From: Sphingomonadaceae bacterium | GTDB lineage: Bacteria; Pseudomonadota; Alphaproteobacteria; Sphingomonadales; Sphingomonadaceae | Assembly (NCBI GenBank): GCA_002863155.1 | Contig: PKED01000051.1 | Coordinates: 1 to 64,000 of the forward strand | Direction: 5' to 3' | DNA length: 64,000 nt | Part shown: positions 55,299 to 64,000 of the stretch, piece by piece | Numbering within the stretch: the stretch's first letter is position 1 | How the letters are laid out: each line of letters opens with the position of its first letter | Notes under the pieces: model-generated | The model's database searches: none | The model's input: the letters and a program-made list of their open reading frames with translations, nothing else | Told to the model about the DNA's origin: nothing | Made by a program: the position numbers and the translations under genes

Positions 55299-56225
55299 AT
55301 GACCGACGCCGCGATCGCCATCGACAAGCTGTCCAAAACCTATGCGGGCGGCAAGCGCGCGCTCGACGAGGTGAGCTTTGCGGTGCCGCGCGGACAGATT
55401 TTCGGCCTGCTCGGCCCCAATGGCGCAGGCAAGTCGACGCTCATCAACATCCTCGCCGGGCTGGTCAACAAATCCAGCGGCAGCGCGTCGATCTGGGGTT
55501 TCGACATCGATGCGCACCCGCGCAATGCCAAGGCATCGATCGGAATCGTCAACCAGGAGATCCTGTTCGATCCCTTCTTCACGCCGTTCGAGACGCTGGA
55601 GATCCAGGCCGGGCTGTACGGCGTACCCAAGGCGCAGCGGCGGTCGATGGAGCTGCTGCGCGCGGTCCATCTGGAGGACAAGGCCCGCGCCTATTCGCGC
55701 ACGCTGTCGGGCGGGATGAAGCGACGGCTGATGGTGGCAAAGGCGATGGTCCATACGCCGCCGGTGCTGGTGCTCGACGAACCGACCGCCGGCGTCGACA
55801 TCCAGCTGCGCCAGCAATTGTGGGAATATGTGCGCGAACTTAATGCCGGCGGCGTCACCGTCGTGCTGACCACCCACTATCTCGAGGAAGCCGAGGAGCT
55901 TTGCGATCGCATCGCGATCATCAACCACGGCAAGCTGATCGCCAACGAGCCGACCCGCGCGCTGGTCGGCATGGCGCAGGAAAAGGTGGTCGCGGTGACG
56001 GTCGACCGTGACGTCACGACGCCGCCCGACCATGGCAGCTTCCAGAAAATCGAGCTGAAGGGCGATCGGGTGCTGGAAATCACCTATCGCAAGGACAGCG
56101 TGAATGCAGGGCAGGTGCTGGCCGCAGTCCAGGCGGATGGCTATGGCATCGTCGACGTCTCGACCAAGGAAGCCGATCTCGAAGACGTGTTCCTGAACCT
56201 CACGCGGGCCAGCAATCCGGCCTAG
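55299..56225 (+). CDS. ABC transporter ATP-binding protein (orphan ATPase)
   Basis: A 308-residue ATPase: Walker A GPNGAGKST, signature LSGGMKRRLMVAKAMV, Walker B VLVLDEPTAGVD, H-loop LTTHYLEEAEELCD, with a C-terminal extra region typical of drug/ABC-2-type ATPases (YadG group). No permease gene is adjacent: the next gene is on the opposite strand and overlaps its last 4 bases. Its partner must be elsewhere. Confidence 0.9.
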   Translation: MTDAAIAIDKLSKTYAGGKRALDEVSFAVPRGQIFGLLGPNGAGKSTLINILAGLVNKSSGSASIWGFDIDAHPRNAKASIGIVNQEILFDPFFTPFETLEIQAGLYGVPKAQRRSMELLRAVHLEDKARAYSRTLSGGMKRRLMVAKAMVHTPPVLVLDEPTAGVDIQLRQQLWEYVRELNAGGVTVVLTTHYLEEAEELCDRIAIINHGKLIANEPTRALVGMAQEKVVAVTVDRDVTTPPDHGSFQKIELKGDRVLEITYRKDSVNAGQVLAAVQADGYGIVDVSTKEADLEDVFLNLTRASNPA

Positions 56226-57196
56226 CTCGCGCAGCCCTGCCAGATGCAGGCGCCATCCAGCTGGGCGCCGAAGGTGAAGGGCATGTCGCGATAGGCTTCT
56301 CGCCACCGCGCGTCGACGCTTTCGAGCATTTCCGCCTCGACCGCCCCGAACACGTAAAATGCCCCGCGTTTCCAGGTGCCGAGACCCTGCTCCGCAATCG
56401 ACCGCAAGCTCACGATCAGCCACAATCGGCGCTCTGTGCCTGCACCGGTCGGTATCGGGCCCTGGCCTGACGCGGCACGCGCGAGGGCGAGTTCAGTCCA
56501 GCGCGCGACACCCTCGTTCCCGATCAGAAATTCATAATAGCGCCATTGCTCCGCCGTCACGGCGCTCATCGCCCGGCGCCGCGCCCTGACATAATCGGCC
56601 ATCGCCGCCCCGCGTGAATCTCGGCCGGTCGCCTCCAGAAACGCGATCCCGGCCCCTGTCATATCGGCGATTGCCGATCCCAGAACCGGATCGGCGTAGG
56701 GAAACGGATAGTCGAGCATCCACGCCGCGTTGCGGCTGTCTCCTGCCAGATCAAGCGCATCGATTTTGGCAAAGCGATCCGGGAGCCGGGCTTGATATTG
56801 GTGGAATGCCTCATGAGCGACCGTCAACACCCAGTCCGTACGATCGAGCCCGGTCGCCTTCGGCATGCCCATAACGATCATGGACGGCTCATCCGCGATG
56901 TCAAAACTGGCAGACGAATCGACCGCAAGCTCGCGCTTGCGTGCCTGAACCGAACAGCCGGTGATCGGATCAGTGCCCACCGCCCCAAAACCAGCAGTCT
57001 GGGCCTTGCAAAACAGGTAGTCGGTTTTGGCCGTAACCAGGATCATGTGGAAAGGGATCGCCCCAAATCCGGGCCAGATGGCGTCGCCGTCACGCGTCAC
57101 GATCGTCTTCGCGTCGCGAATCATCTCACGGACCTCACGCGGCGGCAGTGCCGACGTGGCGGCGACAAGCGCTGCGGCAAGGGCAATGGCAGCCAT
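56222..57196 (-). CDS. Hypothetical secreted protein with HExxH-like motif
   Basis: A 324-residue exported protein. The signal peptide is MAAIALAAALVAATSALPP. The central LTVAHEAFHQYQARLPDRF holds an HExxH-like zinc motif (H-E-A-F-H), followed by Tyr, as in several metallopeptidases; a possible third ligand is not obvious. Later helices such as AMADYVRARRRAMSAVTAEQWRYYEFL suggest a helical lower domain. I do not recognise a family. Four-base overlap with the ABC ATPase stop. Confidence 0.65.
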   Translation of the reverse strand: MAAIALAAALVAATSALPPREVREMIRDAKTIVTRDGDAIWPGFGAIPFHMILVTAKTDYLFCKAQTAGFGAVGTDPITGCSVQARKRELAVDSSASFDIADEPSMIVMGMPKATGLDRTDWVLTVAHEAFHQYQARLPDRFAKIDALDLAGDSRNAAWMLDYPFPYADPVLGSAIADMTGAGIAFLEATGRDSRGAAMADYVRARRRAMSAVTAEQWRYYEFLIGNEGVARWTELALARAASGQGPIPTGAGTERRLWLIVSLRSIAEQGLGTWKRGAFYVFGAVEAEMLESVDARWREAYRDMPFTFGAQLDGACIWQGCAS

Positions 57197-57305
57197 GGGA
57201 AATGAGTAACCTGCTTCACCCGGGACGACAACGATCGCGTCGTGTCTTGCGTTGACGGATACATGCTTGCAGACCGCCATTCTTCGCCCCGGCGCATCTG
57301 CCGGG

Positions 57306-58934
57306 ATGCGAAGGGGATCAGCGGAGCTGAGATTGGCTGAAACAAGAACCACCGACGTCCTCATCATCGGCTCCGGCGCGGCCGGGCTCACTGCGGCGCT
57401 CAACCTGGCCGATCAGTTCAAGGTCACCGTGCTCGCCAAGGGGCGGCTGAACGAAGGCTCGACGGCCTGGGCGCAGGGCGGGATCGCGGCAGTGCTGGAG
57501 CCGGGCGACACGTTCGACAGCCATATCGAGGACACGATGATCGCCGGGGCCGGGCTCAACGACCGCGCGACCGTCGAATTCGTCGTCGAGGGCGCGCCCG
57601 CCGCGATCGCGCGGCTGGTCGAGCTGGGCGTGCCGTTCAACATGGACGGCAACACGCTCCACCTCACCCGCGAAGGCGGGCACAGCCATCGCCGCATCGT
57701 CCATGTCGCCGACGCGACCGGCTGGGCCGTCCAGGAAGCGCTCCAGCGCGCCGCCGAGCAGCACCCCAATATCACGCTGGTGCCCGACATGGTCGCGATC
57801 GACCTGGCGACCGGCAAGCATGAGGAGCGCTATTCGGGATCGGGGCATGTCTGGGGCGTCTATGCGGTCAACCGCGTGACCGGTCGGGTCGAGCTGTTCA
57901 CCGCGCGCGCGACGATGCTGGCGACGGGCGGCGCCGGGCGCACCTATCTCTATTCGACCGCGCCGCGCGGGGCGACCGGCGATGGGATCGCGATGGCGTG
58001 GCGGGCGGGCGCCCGCGTTGCGAACATGGAATTCATGCAGTTCCACCCGACCTGCCTCTACAATCTGGAGGTCAAGAACTTCCTGATCACCGAAGCGGTG
58101 CGCGGCGAAGGCGGTCATCTGCTGCTGCCCGGCGAAAACGGGGTCGGCGGGGGCTATCGCTTCATGCCCGATTTCGATCCACGCGCCGAACTCGCGCCGC
58201 GCGACGTGGTGGCGCGCGCGATCGACCATGAGATCAAGCGACTGGGCCTCGACTATGTCCATCTCGACATCAGTCACAAAGGCGCCGATTTCGTCCGCGA
58301 ACACTTCCCGACGATCCACGACAAGCTGCTCGGGCTTGGCATCGACATGACCGTCGACCCAATCCCGGTGGTGCCGGCCCAGCATTATACCTGTGGCGGC
58401 ATCGTCATCGACCGCGACGGGCGGACCGACCTGCCGGGACTATACGCCGCCGGCGAATGCTCCGAAAGCGGCCTGCACGGCGCCAATCGGCTGGCGTCCA
58501 ACTCGCTGCTGGAATGTTTTGTGCTGGGCGAAAGCGCGGCCCGCCACATCGCCGCCCATTGGGACGAGCTGCCGCCGCCGCCGCCGATCCGCAGCTGGGA
58601 CGAAAGCCGGGTCACCGACAGCGACGAAGAAGTGGTCATCAAGCAGAACTGGACCGAGATCCGCCGCTTCATGTGGAATTATGTCGGCATCGTCCGCACG
58701 ACCAAGCGGCTCGAGCGCGCGCAGCACCGCATCCGCATGCTGACCGAGGAAGTCGGCGATTATTACGGCCATTTCCGGGTGACGCCCGACCTGATCGAGC
58801 TGCGCAATCTCCTGCAGACCGCGGAGCTGATCGTGCGCTGCGCCTTGTCCCGCAAGGAAAGCCGCGGGCTCCACTACACGCTCGATTATCCCGATCTGCT
58901 GCCGGAAGCGCGCGACACGGTGCTTGTTCCCTGA
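57306..58934 (+). CDS. nadB: L-aspartate oxidase
   Basis: A flavoenzyme of about 540 residues, the first step of NAD synthesis from aspartate. FAD motif: TDVLIIGSGAAGLTAALNLA. Conserved catalytic blocks: STAWAQGGIAAVL, REGGHSHRRIVHVADATG, HPTCLYN, and the C-terminal ANRLASNSLLECFVLG. ATG at 57306 or TTG at 57333 are both possible; GGAG at 57323-57326 is 6 bases before the TTG. NadA and NadC are not in the window. Confidence 0.94.
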   Translation: MRRGSAELRLAETRTTDVLIIGSGAAGLTAALNLADQFKVTVLAKGRLNEGSTAWAQGGIAAVLEPGDTFDSHIEDTMIAGAGLNDRATVEFVVEGAPAAIARLVELGVPFNMDGNTLHLTREGGHSHRRIVHVADATGWAVQEALQRAAEQHPNITLVPDMVAIDLATGKHEERYSGSGHVWGVYAVNRVTGRVELFTARATMLATGGAGRTYLYSTAPRGATGDGIAMAWRAGARVANMEFMQFHPTCLYNLEVKNFLITEAVRGEGGHLLLPGENGVGGGYRFMPDFDPRAELAPRDVVARAIDHEIKRLGLDYVHLDISHKGADFVREHFPTIHDKLLGLGIDMTVDPIPVVPAQHYTCGGIVIDRDGRTDLPGLYAAGECSESGLHGANRLASNSLLECFVLGESAARHIAAHWDELPPPPPIRSWDESRVTDSDEEVVIKQNWTEIRRFMWNYVGIVRTTKRLERAQHRIRMLTEEVGDYYGHFRVTPDLIELRNLLQTAELIVRCALSRKESRGLHYTLDYPDLLPEARDTVLVP

Positions 58935-59043
58935 CATTGACCTGCGCGAAACGCCGTTCGTCGCGCAAAATGCCGAGTTCGTCGCACCAAAGCGCGACCG
59001 GCTATACCGCGTTCAGCAGCGTGCGGTCATGCTTTGTCCCGAC

Positions 59044-60168
59044 ATGAAGGCGAACGCATTGAATCGACAGCGGAACAACGACACGTCGCGTCCGCGCGCG
59101 TTGTTCGCCTCGGTCGTTGCGATGGTCATTCTCGCGAGCTGCCAGACGACGGACGTGCCCCGCGCGGTCGCCGTCGCTCCGCCCGTGCCGATCCCGGGCT
59201 ATAGCGTCACTGTGCCGCTACCCGCATCGAAGCCGTTGCCGCCGCCGGCACCAGCCGCGCTGATCGATACCGTCAACGGGCTTGCGAAGTCGTTCGATGG
59301 CAAGGTCGGGATCGCGGTGCGCAGCATCGACCGCGACTGGCTCGTCGCCGCCAACGGTGACCTGCCGCTGCCGCAGCAGAGCGTGAGCAAGCTGTGGGTC
59401 GCGATGACGGTGCTCGATGCCGTCGACCATGGCCGTGCACGGCTCGACGATCCGGTGACGGTCACGCGCGAGGATCTGACGCTCTTCCACCAGCCGATCG
59501 CAGCGATGGTGAAGGGCGACGGCTACAAGGCGACCGTCGGCGAATTGCTCCAGCGCGCGCTGACCCAGAGCGACAACACCGCCAATGACCGGCTGCTGCG
59601 TTTCGTCGGCGGCCCCGAAGCGGTGCGCGACTTCATCCGTCGCAGGGGGCTCGGCACGATCAAGTTCGGTCCTGGCGAACGGCTGCTGCAAAGCCAGACG
59701 GCGGGGCTTTCCTGGCGGCCCGAATATGCGACCGGCAACGGCTTTGTCCGCGCCCGCGCTCAATTGCCGACGGATGCGCGGATCAAGGCTTTCGACAGCT
59801 ATGTCGCCGATCCGCCGGACGGCGCGGCGCCGGTCGCGATCGCGAGCGCGCTGGCTCAGCTCAAGCGCGGCGCGCTGCTGTCGCAGCCATCGACCCAATA
59901 TCTCATCAGCACGATGGAATCGTCGAAGACCGGCAAGCAACGGCTTCGTGGCGCAGTGCCGGCGGGCTGGAGCTTTGGCCACAAAACCGGCACCGGCCAG
60001 GACCTGGGCCGCCGCACCGCCGGCTATAACGATGTCGGCATCCTGACCGCGCCCGATGGCCGCAGCTACGCGCTCGCGGTGATGATCGGCGATACGCCAC
60101 GCCCGATCATCGAGCGCCAGCAATTGATGCAGGCCGTCGTCGCCGCCGTGATCGCTAGCCACGGCTAG
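59044..60168 (+). CDS. Class A beta-lactamase-like serine hydrolase, predicted lipoprotein
   Basis: A 374-residue protein. The N-terminus is a lipoprotein signal with lipobox ILAS-C33. The beta-lactamase fold shows S113-V-S-K116 (SxxK), S176-D-N (SDN) and H-KTG (KTGTG). A glutamate E212 lies 36 residues after the SDN serine, the spacing of class A Glu166, but the following residues are RLLQ rather than ExxLN. A long Pro-rich linker (about 40-70) separates lipid anchor and fold. It may be a D,D-peptidase-like or lactamase-like envelope enzyme. Confidence 0.85.
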   Translation: MKANALNRQRNNDTSRPRALFASVVAMVILASCQTTDVPRAVAVAPPVPIPGYSVTVPLPASKPLPPPAPAALIDTVNGLAKSFDGKVGIAVRSIDRDWLVAANGDLPLPQQSVSKLWVAMTVLDAVDHGRARLDDPVTVTREDLTLFHQPIAAMVKGDGYKATVGELLQRALTQSDNTANDRLLRFVGGPEAVRDFIRRRGLGTIKFGPGERLLQSQTAGLSWRPEYATGNGFVRARAQLPTDARIKAFDSYVADPPDGAAPVAIASALAQLKRGALLSQPSTQYLISTMESSKTGKQRLRGAVPAGWSFGHKTGTGQDLGRRTAGYNDVGILTAPDGRSYALAVMIGDTPRPIIERQQLMQAVVAAVIASHG

Positions 60169-60304
60169 GGTCACATTCGGGGGTCACATTCGGGCGCCAG
60201 GCGCACGTTCAAAAGGTTCGCCGTGATCGGCCCGGACGATCTGCCGCCGATGCCGACCGCCTGAAACAGTTGGTTCGGCGCAACGCATCGGCTATCCGTC
60301 GCCA

Positions 60305-63058
60305 ATGCCTCATCTCTATCTGGTCGACGGCTCCGGCTATATTTTCCGCGCCTATCACCGGCTGCCCCCGCTCACCAACAAGCATGGCGAGCCTGTCGGC
60401 GCGGTCTATGGATACACCACGATGCTGTGGAAGCTCGCCGACGAGCTGCACAAGGCGGATGGTCCGACGCACATGGCGGTCATTCTCGACAAATCGAGCC
60501 ATACCTTCCGCAACGACCTTTACGATCAGTATAAGGCGCACCGCCCGCCGCCGCCCGAGGATCTTGTTCCCCAATTCCCGATGATCCGCGACGCGACGCG
60601 CGCGTTCAGCCTGCCGTGCATCGAGACCGAGGGGCTGGAAGCGGACGACATCATCGCCTGTTATGCGAAGGCCGCGCTTGCCGAGGGCTGGTCGGTGACG
60701 ATCGTGTCGTCCGACAAGGATCTGATGCAGCTGATCGAGCCGGGGCTCGACCTGTACGATACGATGAACAACCGGCGGCTGGGGCCGGAGCATGTATTGG
60801 AGAAGTTCGGGGTCGAGCCCGAGCGGCTGGGCGACGTGCTCGCGCTGATGGGCGACAGCGTCGACAATGTGCCCGGCGTGACCGGTGTCGGGCCAAAGAC
60901 TGCCGCCAAGCTCATCCAGGAACATGGCGACCTCGAAGGCGTGCTGGCAGCGGCGCCCGCGATGAAGCCCGGGAAGCTGCGCGACAATCTGATCGAGCAG
61001 GCAGACAATGCGCGGCTGTCCAAGATATTGGTCACGCTGAAATGCGACGTCGCACTGCCCGAGCCGCTCGAGGATCTGGAGCTCAAGGGCATTCCCGACG
61101 CGCCCTTGCGGGCGTTTCTGGAGCATCACGGCTTCAAGTCGCTGCTCGCCAAGCTTTCGGCCGTCGCCGACACGCCGGTCGCCGCACCGCGCGCCATCGA
61201 GCAGGAGGACGACCCGCCCTGCGATCTCGATGCATATCAGACCGTGATCGACGAGGACGCGCTCGATCGCTGGATTGCCGAGGCACAGGCTCAGGGCTTT
61301 GTCGCGATCGACACCGAAACGACCGGGATCGACGCCACCCGGGCCGAGCTCGTCGGCGTGAGCCTTGCGCTGGCGCCCAATCGCGCCTGCTACATCCCGC
61401 TGGCGCATGGCGGGACCGACATGTTCGCAGAGACGCCCGTCCAGATCGACAAGGCGGTGGCGCTTGCCAGGCTCAAGCCGCTGCTCGAGGACTTGGGCGT
61501 GCTCAAGATCGGCCATAATCTGAAATACGACATGATCGTGCTCGGGCGGCTCGGCATCGACGTCGCGCCGATCGATGACACGATCCTGATGAGCTTCGAT
61601 CTCGACGCCGGACTGCACGGCCACGGCATGGATGAACTCGCGGCGACGCATCTTTCGCACCAGTGCATCGCGTTCAAGGACGTCGTCGGCACCGGCAAGA
61701 ACCAGCGCGGCTTTGCCGAGATCGACCTGAAGACTGCGACGCGCTACGCGGCCGAGGATGCCGATGTGACGCTCCGGCTTTGGCGGCGCTTCAAGCCCCG
61801 GCTTCCGGCCGAAGGCGCGACGCGGGTCTATGAAATGGTCGACCGCCCGCTGGCACCCGTGATCGCGCGAATGGAGCGGCACGGCATCATGGTCGATCGC
61901 GACCGGCTCGCGCAATTGTCGGGCGAATTCGCCGCGCAGATGGCGACGCTGGAAACCGAGATCCACGGCCTCGCCGGCGGCCCGTTCACGATCGGCAGCC
62001 CCAAGCAGCTTGGCGACGTGCTGTTCGAGCGGATGGGCATCAAGGGGGGGCGCAAGGGCAAGTCGGGCGTCTATTCGACCGACGTCACCGAGCTGGAAAA
62101 GATCGCCGCCGACAAGGCATCGCCAGGCGCCGTCATCGCCGCGCGCGTGCTCGACTGGCGCCAGCTGTCGAAGCTAAAATCGACCTATACCGATGCCCTG
62201 CAGGCACAGATCAACCCAGAGACGGGGCGCGTCCATACGAGCTATTCGCTGACCGGCGCGCAGACCGGGCGACTGTCCTCGACCGACCCGAACCTCCAGA
62301 ACATCCCGATTCGCACCGAAGTCGGGCGCCAGATCCGCGATGCGTTCGTGGCCGAACCCGGCAAGGTCCTGCTCGCCGCCGATTATTCGCAGATCGAACT
62401 GCGGCTCGCCGCGCACATGGCCGATGTGCCCGCTTTGCGCGACGCCTTCGCGAGCGGCGCCGACATCCATTCGATGACCGCGCAGGAGCTGTTCGGCGAG
62501 GTCAACCGCGATACGCGCGGCCGCGCCAAGACGATCAACTTCGCGATTCTCTATGGCATCAGCCGCTGGGGGCTGGCCGGGCGGCTCGACGTCACCCCCG
62601 ACGACGCGCAGGCGATGATCGACCGCTATTTCGAGCGTTTCCCCGGTATCAACCGCTATATCGCCGAGACCACGCAGCAGGCGCGCGAGCGTGGCTATAC
62701 CGAAACGCTGTTTGGGCGAAAATGCTGGTTCCCACGCCTGAAATCATCGGTCCAGCACGAGCGCCAGGGCGCCGAGCGCGCGGCGATCAACGCGCCGATC
62801 CAGGGCACCAGCGCCGATATCATCAAGCGCGCGATGGCCCGGATGGAACCCGCACTTGCAGAAGCCGGCCTGCCCGACGTGCGGATGCTGCTCCAGGTCC
62901 ATGACGAACTGGTGTTCGAACTCCCCGAAGGCGATGTGGTGGCGGCAACCGAGGTGATCGGGCGGGTGATGGCAACGGCCGCCGAACCCGCCATCACGCT
63001 TTCCGTGCCGCTCGGCGTGGAGGTCGGGACCGGCAAGAGCTGGGGCGCTGCGCATTGA
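60305..63058 (+). CDS. polA: DNA polymerase I
   Basis: A 917-residue polymerase. N-terminal 5'-nuclease (LYLVDGSGYIFRAYH at start, ADDIIACYA, SSDKDLMQLI), a 3'-5' exonuclease domain with intact DEDD acids (AIDTETTGID, HNLKYDMIVLG, YAAEDADVTLRL) and polymerase motifs A (DYSQIELRLAAH), B (RGRAKTINFAILYG) and C (QVHDELVFE). It fills gaps in repair and removes RNA primers. It complements the repair ligases and helicases of the window. The stop overlaps the next gene start. Confidence 0.97.
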   Translation: MPHLYLVDGSGYIFRAYHRLPPLTNKHGEPVGAVYGYTTMLWKLADELHKADGPTHMAVILDKSSHTFRNDLYDQYKAHRPPPPEDLVPQFPMIRDATRAFSLPCIETEGLEADDIIACYAKAALAEGWSVTIVSSDKDLMQLIEPGLDLYDTMNNRRLGPEHVLEKFGVEPERLGDVLALMGDSVDNVPGVTGVGPKTAAKLIQEHGDLEGVLAAAPAMKPGKLRDNLIEQADNARLSKILVTLKCDVALPEPLEDLELKGIPDAPLRAFLEHHGFKSLLAKLSAVADTPVAAPRAIEQEDDPPCDLDAYQTVIDEDALDRWIAEAQAQGFVAIDTETTGIDATRAELVGVSLALAPNRACYIPLAHGGTDMFAETPVQIDKAVALARLKPLLEDLGVLKIGHNLKYDMIVLGRLGIDVAPIDDTILMSFDLDAGLHGHGMDELAATHLSHQCIAFKDVVGTGKNQRGFAEIDLKTATRYAAEDADVTLRLWRRFKPRLPAEGATRVYEMVDRPLAPVIARMERHGIMVDRDRLAQLSGEFAAQMATLETEIHGLAGGPFTIGSPKQLGDVLFERMGIKGGRKGKSGVYSTDVTELEKIAADKASPGAVIAARVLDWRQLSKLKSTYTDALQAQINPETGRVHTSYSLTGAQTGRLSSTDPNLQNIPIRTEVGRQIRDAFVAEPGKVLLAADYSQIELRLAAHMADVPALRDAFASGADIHSMTAQELFGEVNRDTRGRAKTINFAILYGISRWGLAGRLDVTPDDAQAMIDRYFERFPGINRYIAETTQQARERGYTETLFGRKCWFPRLKSSVQHERQGAERAAINAPIQGTSADIIKRAMARMEPALAEAGLPDVRMLLQVHDELVFELPEGDVVAATEVIGRVMATAAEPAITLSVPLGVEVGTGKSWGAAH

Positions 63059-64000
63059 CGGCGTCGGCTGAAACGCCGCCGGACGATATCGCAGCACTGG
63101 CCAAGGGCGGGCGCACCAATGTGCTCGGCTTTGCCCTGCGTCTGGCCGCGCGGGTGCCGTTCCTGTTCGTCGCGGGTCGGCTGTACGGCCCGGACACGGT
63201 CGGCAAATTCGCCCTCGCCGTGGTCGTCGTCGAGCTTGCCGCGCTGATCGCGACACTGGGGATGAAGCGCGGCCTTGCCCAGGCCCTGTCGACCACCGAC
63301 CGTCCGCACGCGCATGTCGTCTGGGACGCGCTCGCCGTCGCATTCTGCGCCTCAGTCGGCGCGACGCTGCTGCTGTTTGCCTTTCCGCATATCATGTACC
63401 GGGGCGACGCACCGCAGGGCGTGGCGCACTGGTTGCCGGCGATCGTTGTTGCGATCGCATGGTCCGACATCAGCCTTGCCGCGCTTGCCTATCGCCACAA
63501 TCTTCGCGCGACCGTGACGGCGCGCGCGGTGATCGAGCCCTGGACGATCAGCATCGCCGCCGTGCCGCTCTGGTATCTGAATCCCGCCGACGGGCTCGAA
63601 ATTTCATACATGCTGTCGATGCTCGCCGCGGTGATCGCTTCGCTGATCCCGTTCGTGCGCAGCTATGGCGCGCCGGCCGGGTGGAAGCCGCGACTGGCGA
63701 CGATTGCCGCGCTCGCATGGCGCAACGTTCCGCTGGCGGGTGCCGATGCGATCGAATGGGCGACGCGCAACGTCGACCGCTTCATTCTCGGCCAGCTTTT
63801 TCCGCCCGCGATCGTCGGCATCTATTACATGGCGCAGCAGATCGCGTCGCTGCCCGGGCGGCTGAAGACGAGCTTCGACCCGATCCTCGGCCCGGTCATT
63901 ACCCAGAGCCTGGCGAGCGGCGACCGGGCCGCTGTCGCCGCGCAGGTACGCCAGGTGAGTTTCTGGATCATGGCGGCGCAAGGCGGCCTCGCATTGATGG
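63055..64000 (+). CDS. Oligosaccharide flippase family protein (cut by window edge)
   Basis: The first 315 residues of a multi-helix membrane protein. The reading frame starts with TTG at 63055, overlapping the polA TGA (TTGA), then passes through hydrophobic segments (VLGFALRLAARVPFLFVAGRLYGPDTVG, LALAVVVVELAALIATLGMKRGL in parts). The RNVDRFILGQLFPPAIVGIYYMAQQI block is diagnostic of Wzx/MviN-like MOP-family polysaccharide exporters. The 3' end lies beyond the window. Confidence 0.85.
   Translation, partial: MTASAETPPDDIAALAKGGRTNVLGFALRLAARVPFLFVAGRLYGPDTVGKFALAVVVVELAALIATLGMKRGLAQALSTTDRPHAHVVWDALAVAFCASVGATLLLFAFPHIMYRGDAPQGVAHWLPAIVVAIAWSDISLAALAYRHNLRATVTARAVIEPWTISIAAVPLWYLNPADGLEISYMLSMLAAVIASLIPFVRSYGAPAGWKPRLATIAALAWRNVPLAGADAIEWATRNVDRFILGQLFPPAIVGIYYMAQQIASLPGRLKTSFDPILGPVITQSLASGDRAAVAAQVRQVSFWIMAAQGGLALM

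Noticed and set aside
60168..60194. Two tandem copies of a GGGTCACATTCGGG-like 13-mer after the beta-lactamase-like gene
   Set aside because: Only two copies, no symmetry and no known element; probably a local slippage duplication.
60209..61966. 585-residue frame antisense to polA
   Set aside because: polA motifs on the plus strand are decisive; the antisense frame shows no domain.

Overview
The window is chromosomal DNA of a Sphingomonas-like alphaproteobacterium (order Sphingomonadales). The support is a GC-rich, densely packed gene layout, a lycopene cyclase/phytoene desaturase/phytoene synthase (crtY-crtI-crtB) carotenoid operon, the alphaproteobacterial order rpmF-plsX-fabH-ihfA-merR, and the order rnd-lptC-lptA-lptB-rpoN. 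Many junctions are ATGA or GTGA overlaps, and several starts are GTG or TTG. I see no insertion sequence, prophage, CRISPR array, rRNA or tRNA gene. Both edges cut a gene: a TonB-dependent receptor at the left and a polysaccharide flippase at the right.

Layout. 1-1.0 kb: TonB receptor and a divergent TetR regulator sharing an operator/promoter. 1.1-4.0 kb: minus-strand rpmF-plsX-fabH-ihfA-merR operon. 4.2-9.5 kb: MAPEG protein, metallo-beta-lactamase-fold hydrolase, fused pabB-pabC, aspartate aminotransferase, a small exported peptide, exported MsrA. 9.5-27.4 kb: the four genes of the ligase-associated DNA damage response (pdeM phosphoesterase, DEXH helicase, MBL exonuclease, ATP-dependent ligase) are all present but separated by housekeeping genes (kup, PepSY protein, M20 peptidase, cytochrome c, a double retropepsin, rpoN, lptBAC, rnd, a cold-shock protein, a GNAT enzyme). 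28-30.7 kb: a small accessory patch with two toxin-antitoxin pairs (YefM-YoeB, ParD-ParE) flanking a three-helix membrane protein, then a Cys-rich protein. 30.7-32.7 kb: thiC with a TPP riboswitch. 32.7-37.2 kb: a 731-residue protein with an internal duplication, MipA, a DUF2141 protein, a sterol-desaturase-like oxygenase. 37.3-41.5 kb: crtY-crtI-LOG-crtB. 41.6-50.5 kb: Atm1-type ABC exporter, a degenerate retropepsin-like protein, recQ, a DUF442 phosphatase-like protein, a second sterol desaturase and a GMC oxidoreductase. 50.6-52.4 kb: glnK-amtB behind a sigma-54 promoter. 52.4-57.2 kb: DUF2007, flavin-binding PPOX-fold protein, tldD, zinc-finger protein, DUF2945, an orphan ABC ATPase, a secreted HExxH-like protein. 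57.3-64 kb: nadB, a class A beta-lactamase-like lipoprotein, polA and the flippase.

How the genes work together. Envelope lipid and LPS transport (plsX/fabH, lptABC), carotenoid synthesis (GGPP to phytoene to lycopene to beta-carotene), nitrogen sensing (rpoN in the window and a textbook sigma-54 promoter in front of glnK-amtB), cofactor synthesis (pabBC, nadB, thiC) and DNA repair (ligase-associated set, recQ, polA) dominate. The least explained loci are the 731-residue triple-module protein, the membrane protein between the two toxin-antitoxin pairs, and the two sterol-desaturase genes whose 3' ends run about 70 nt into the next gene.
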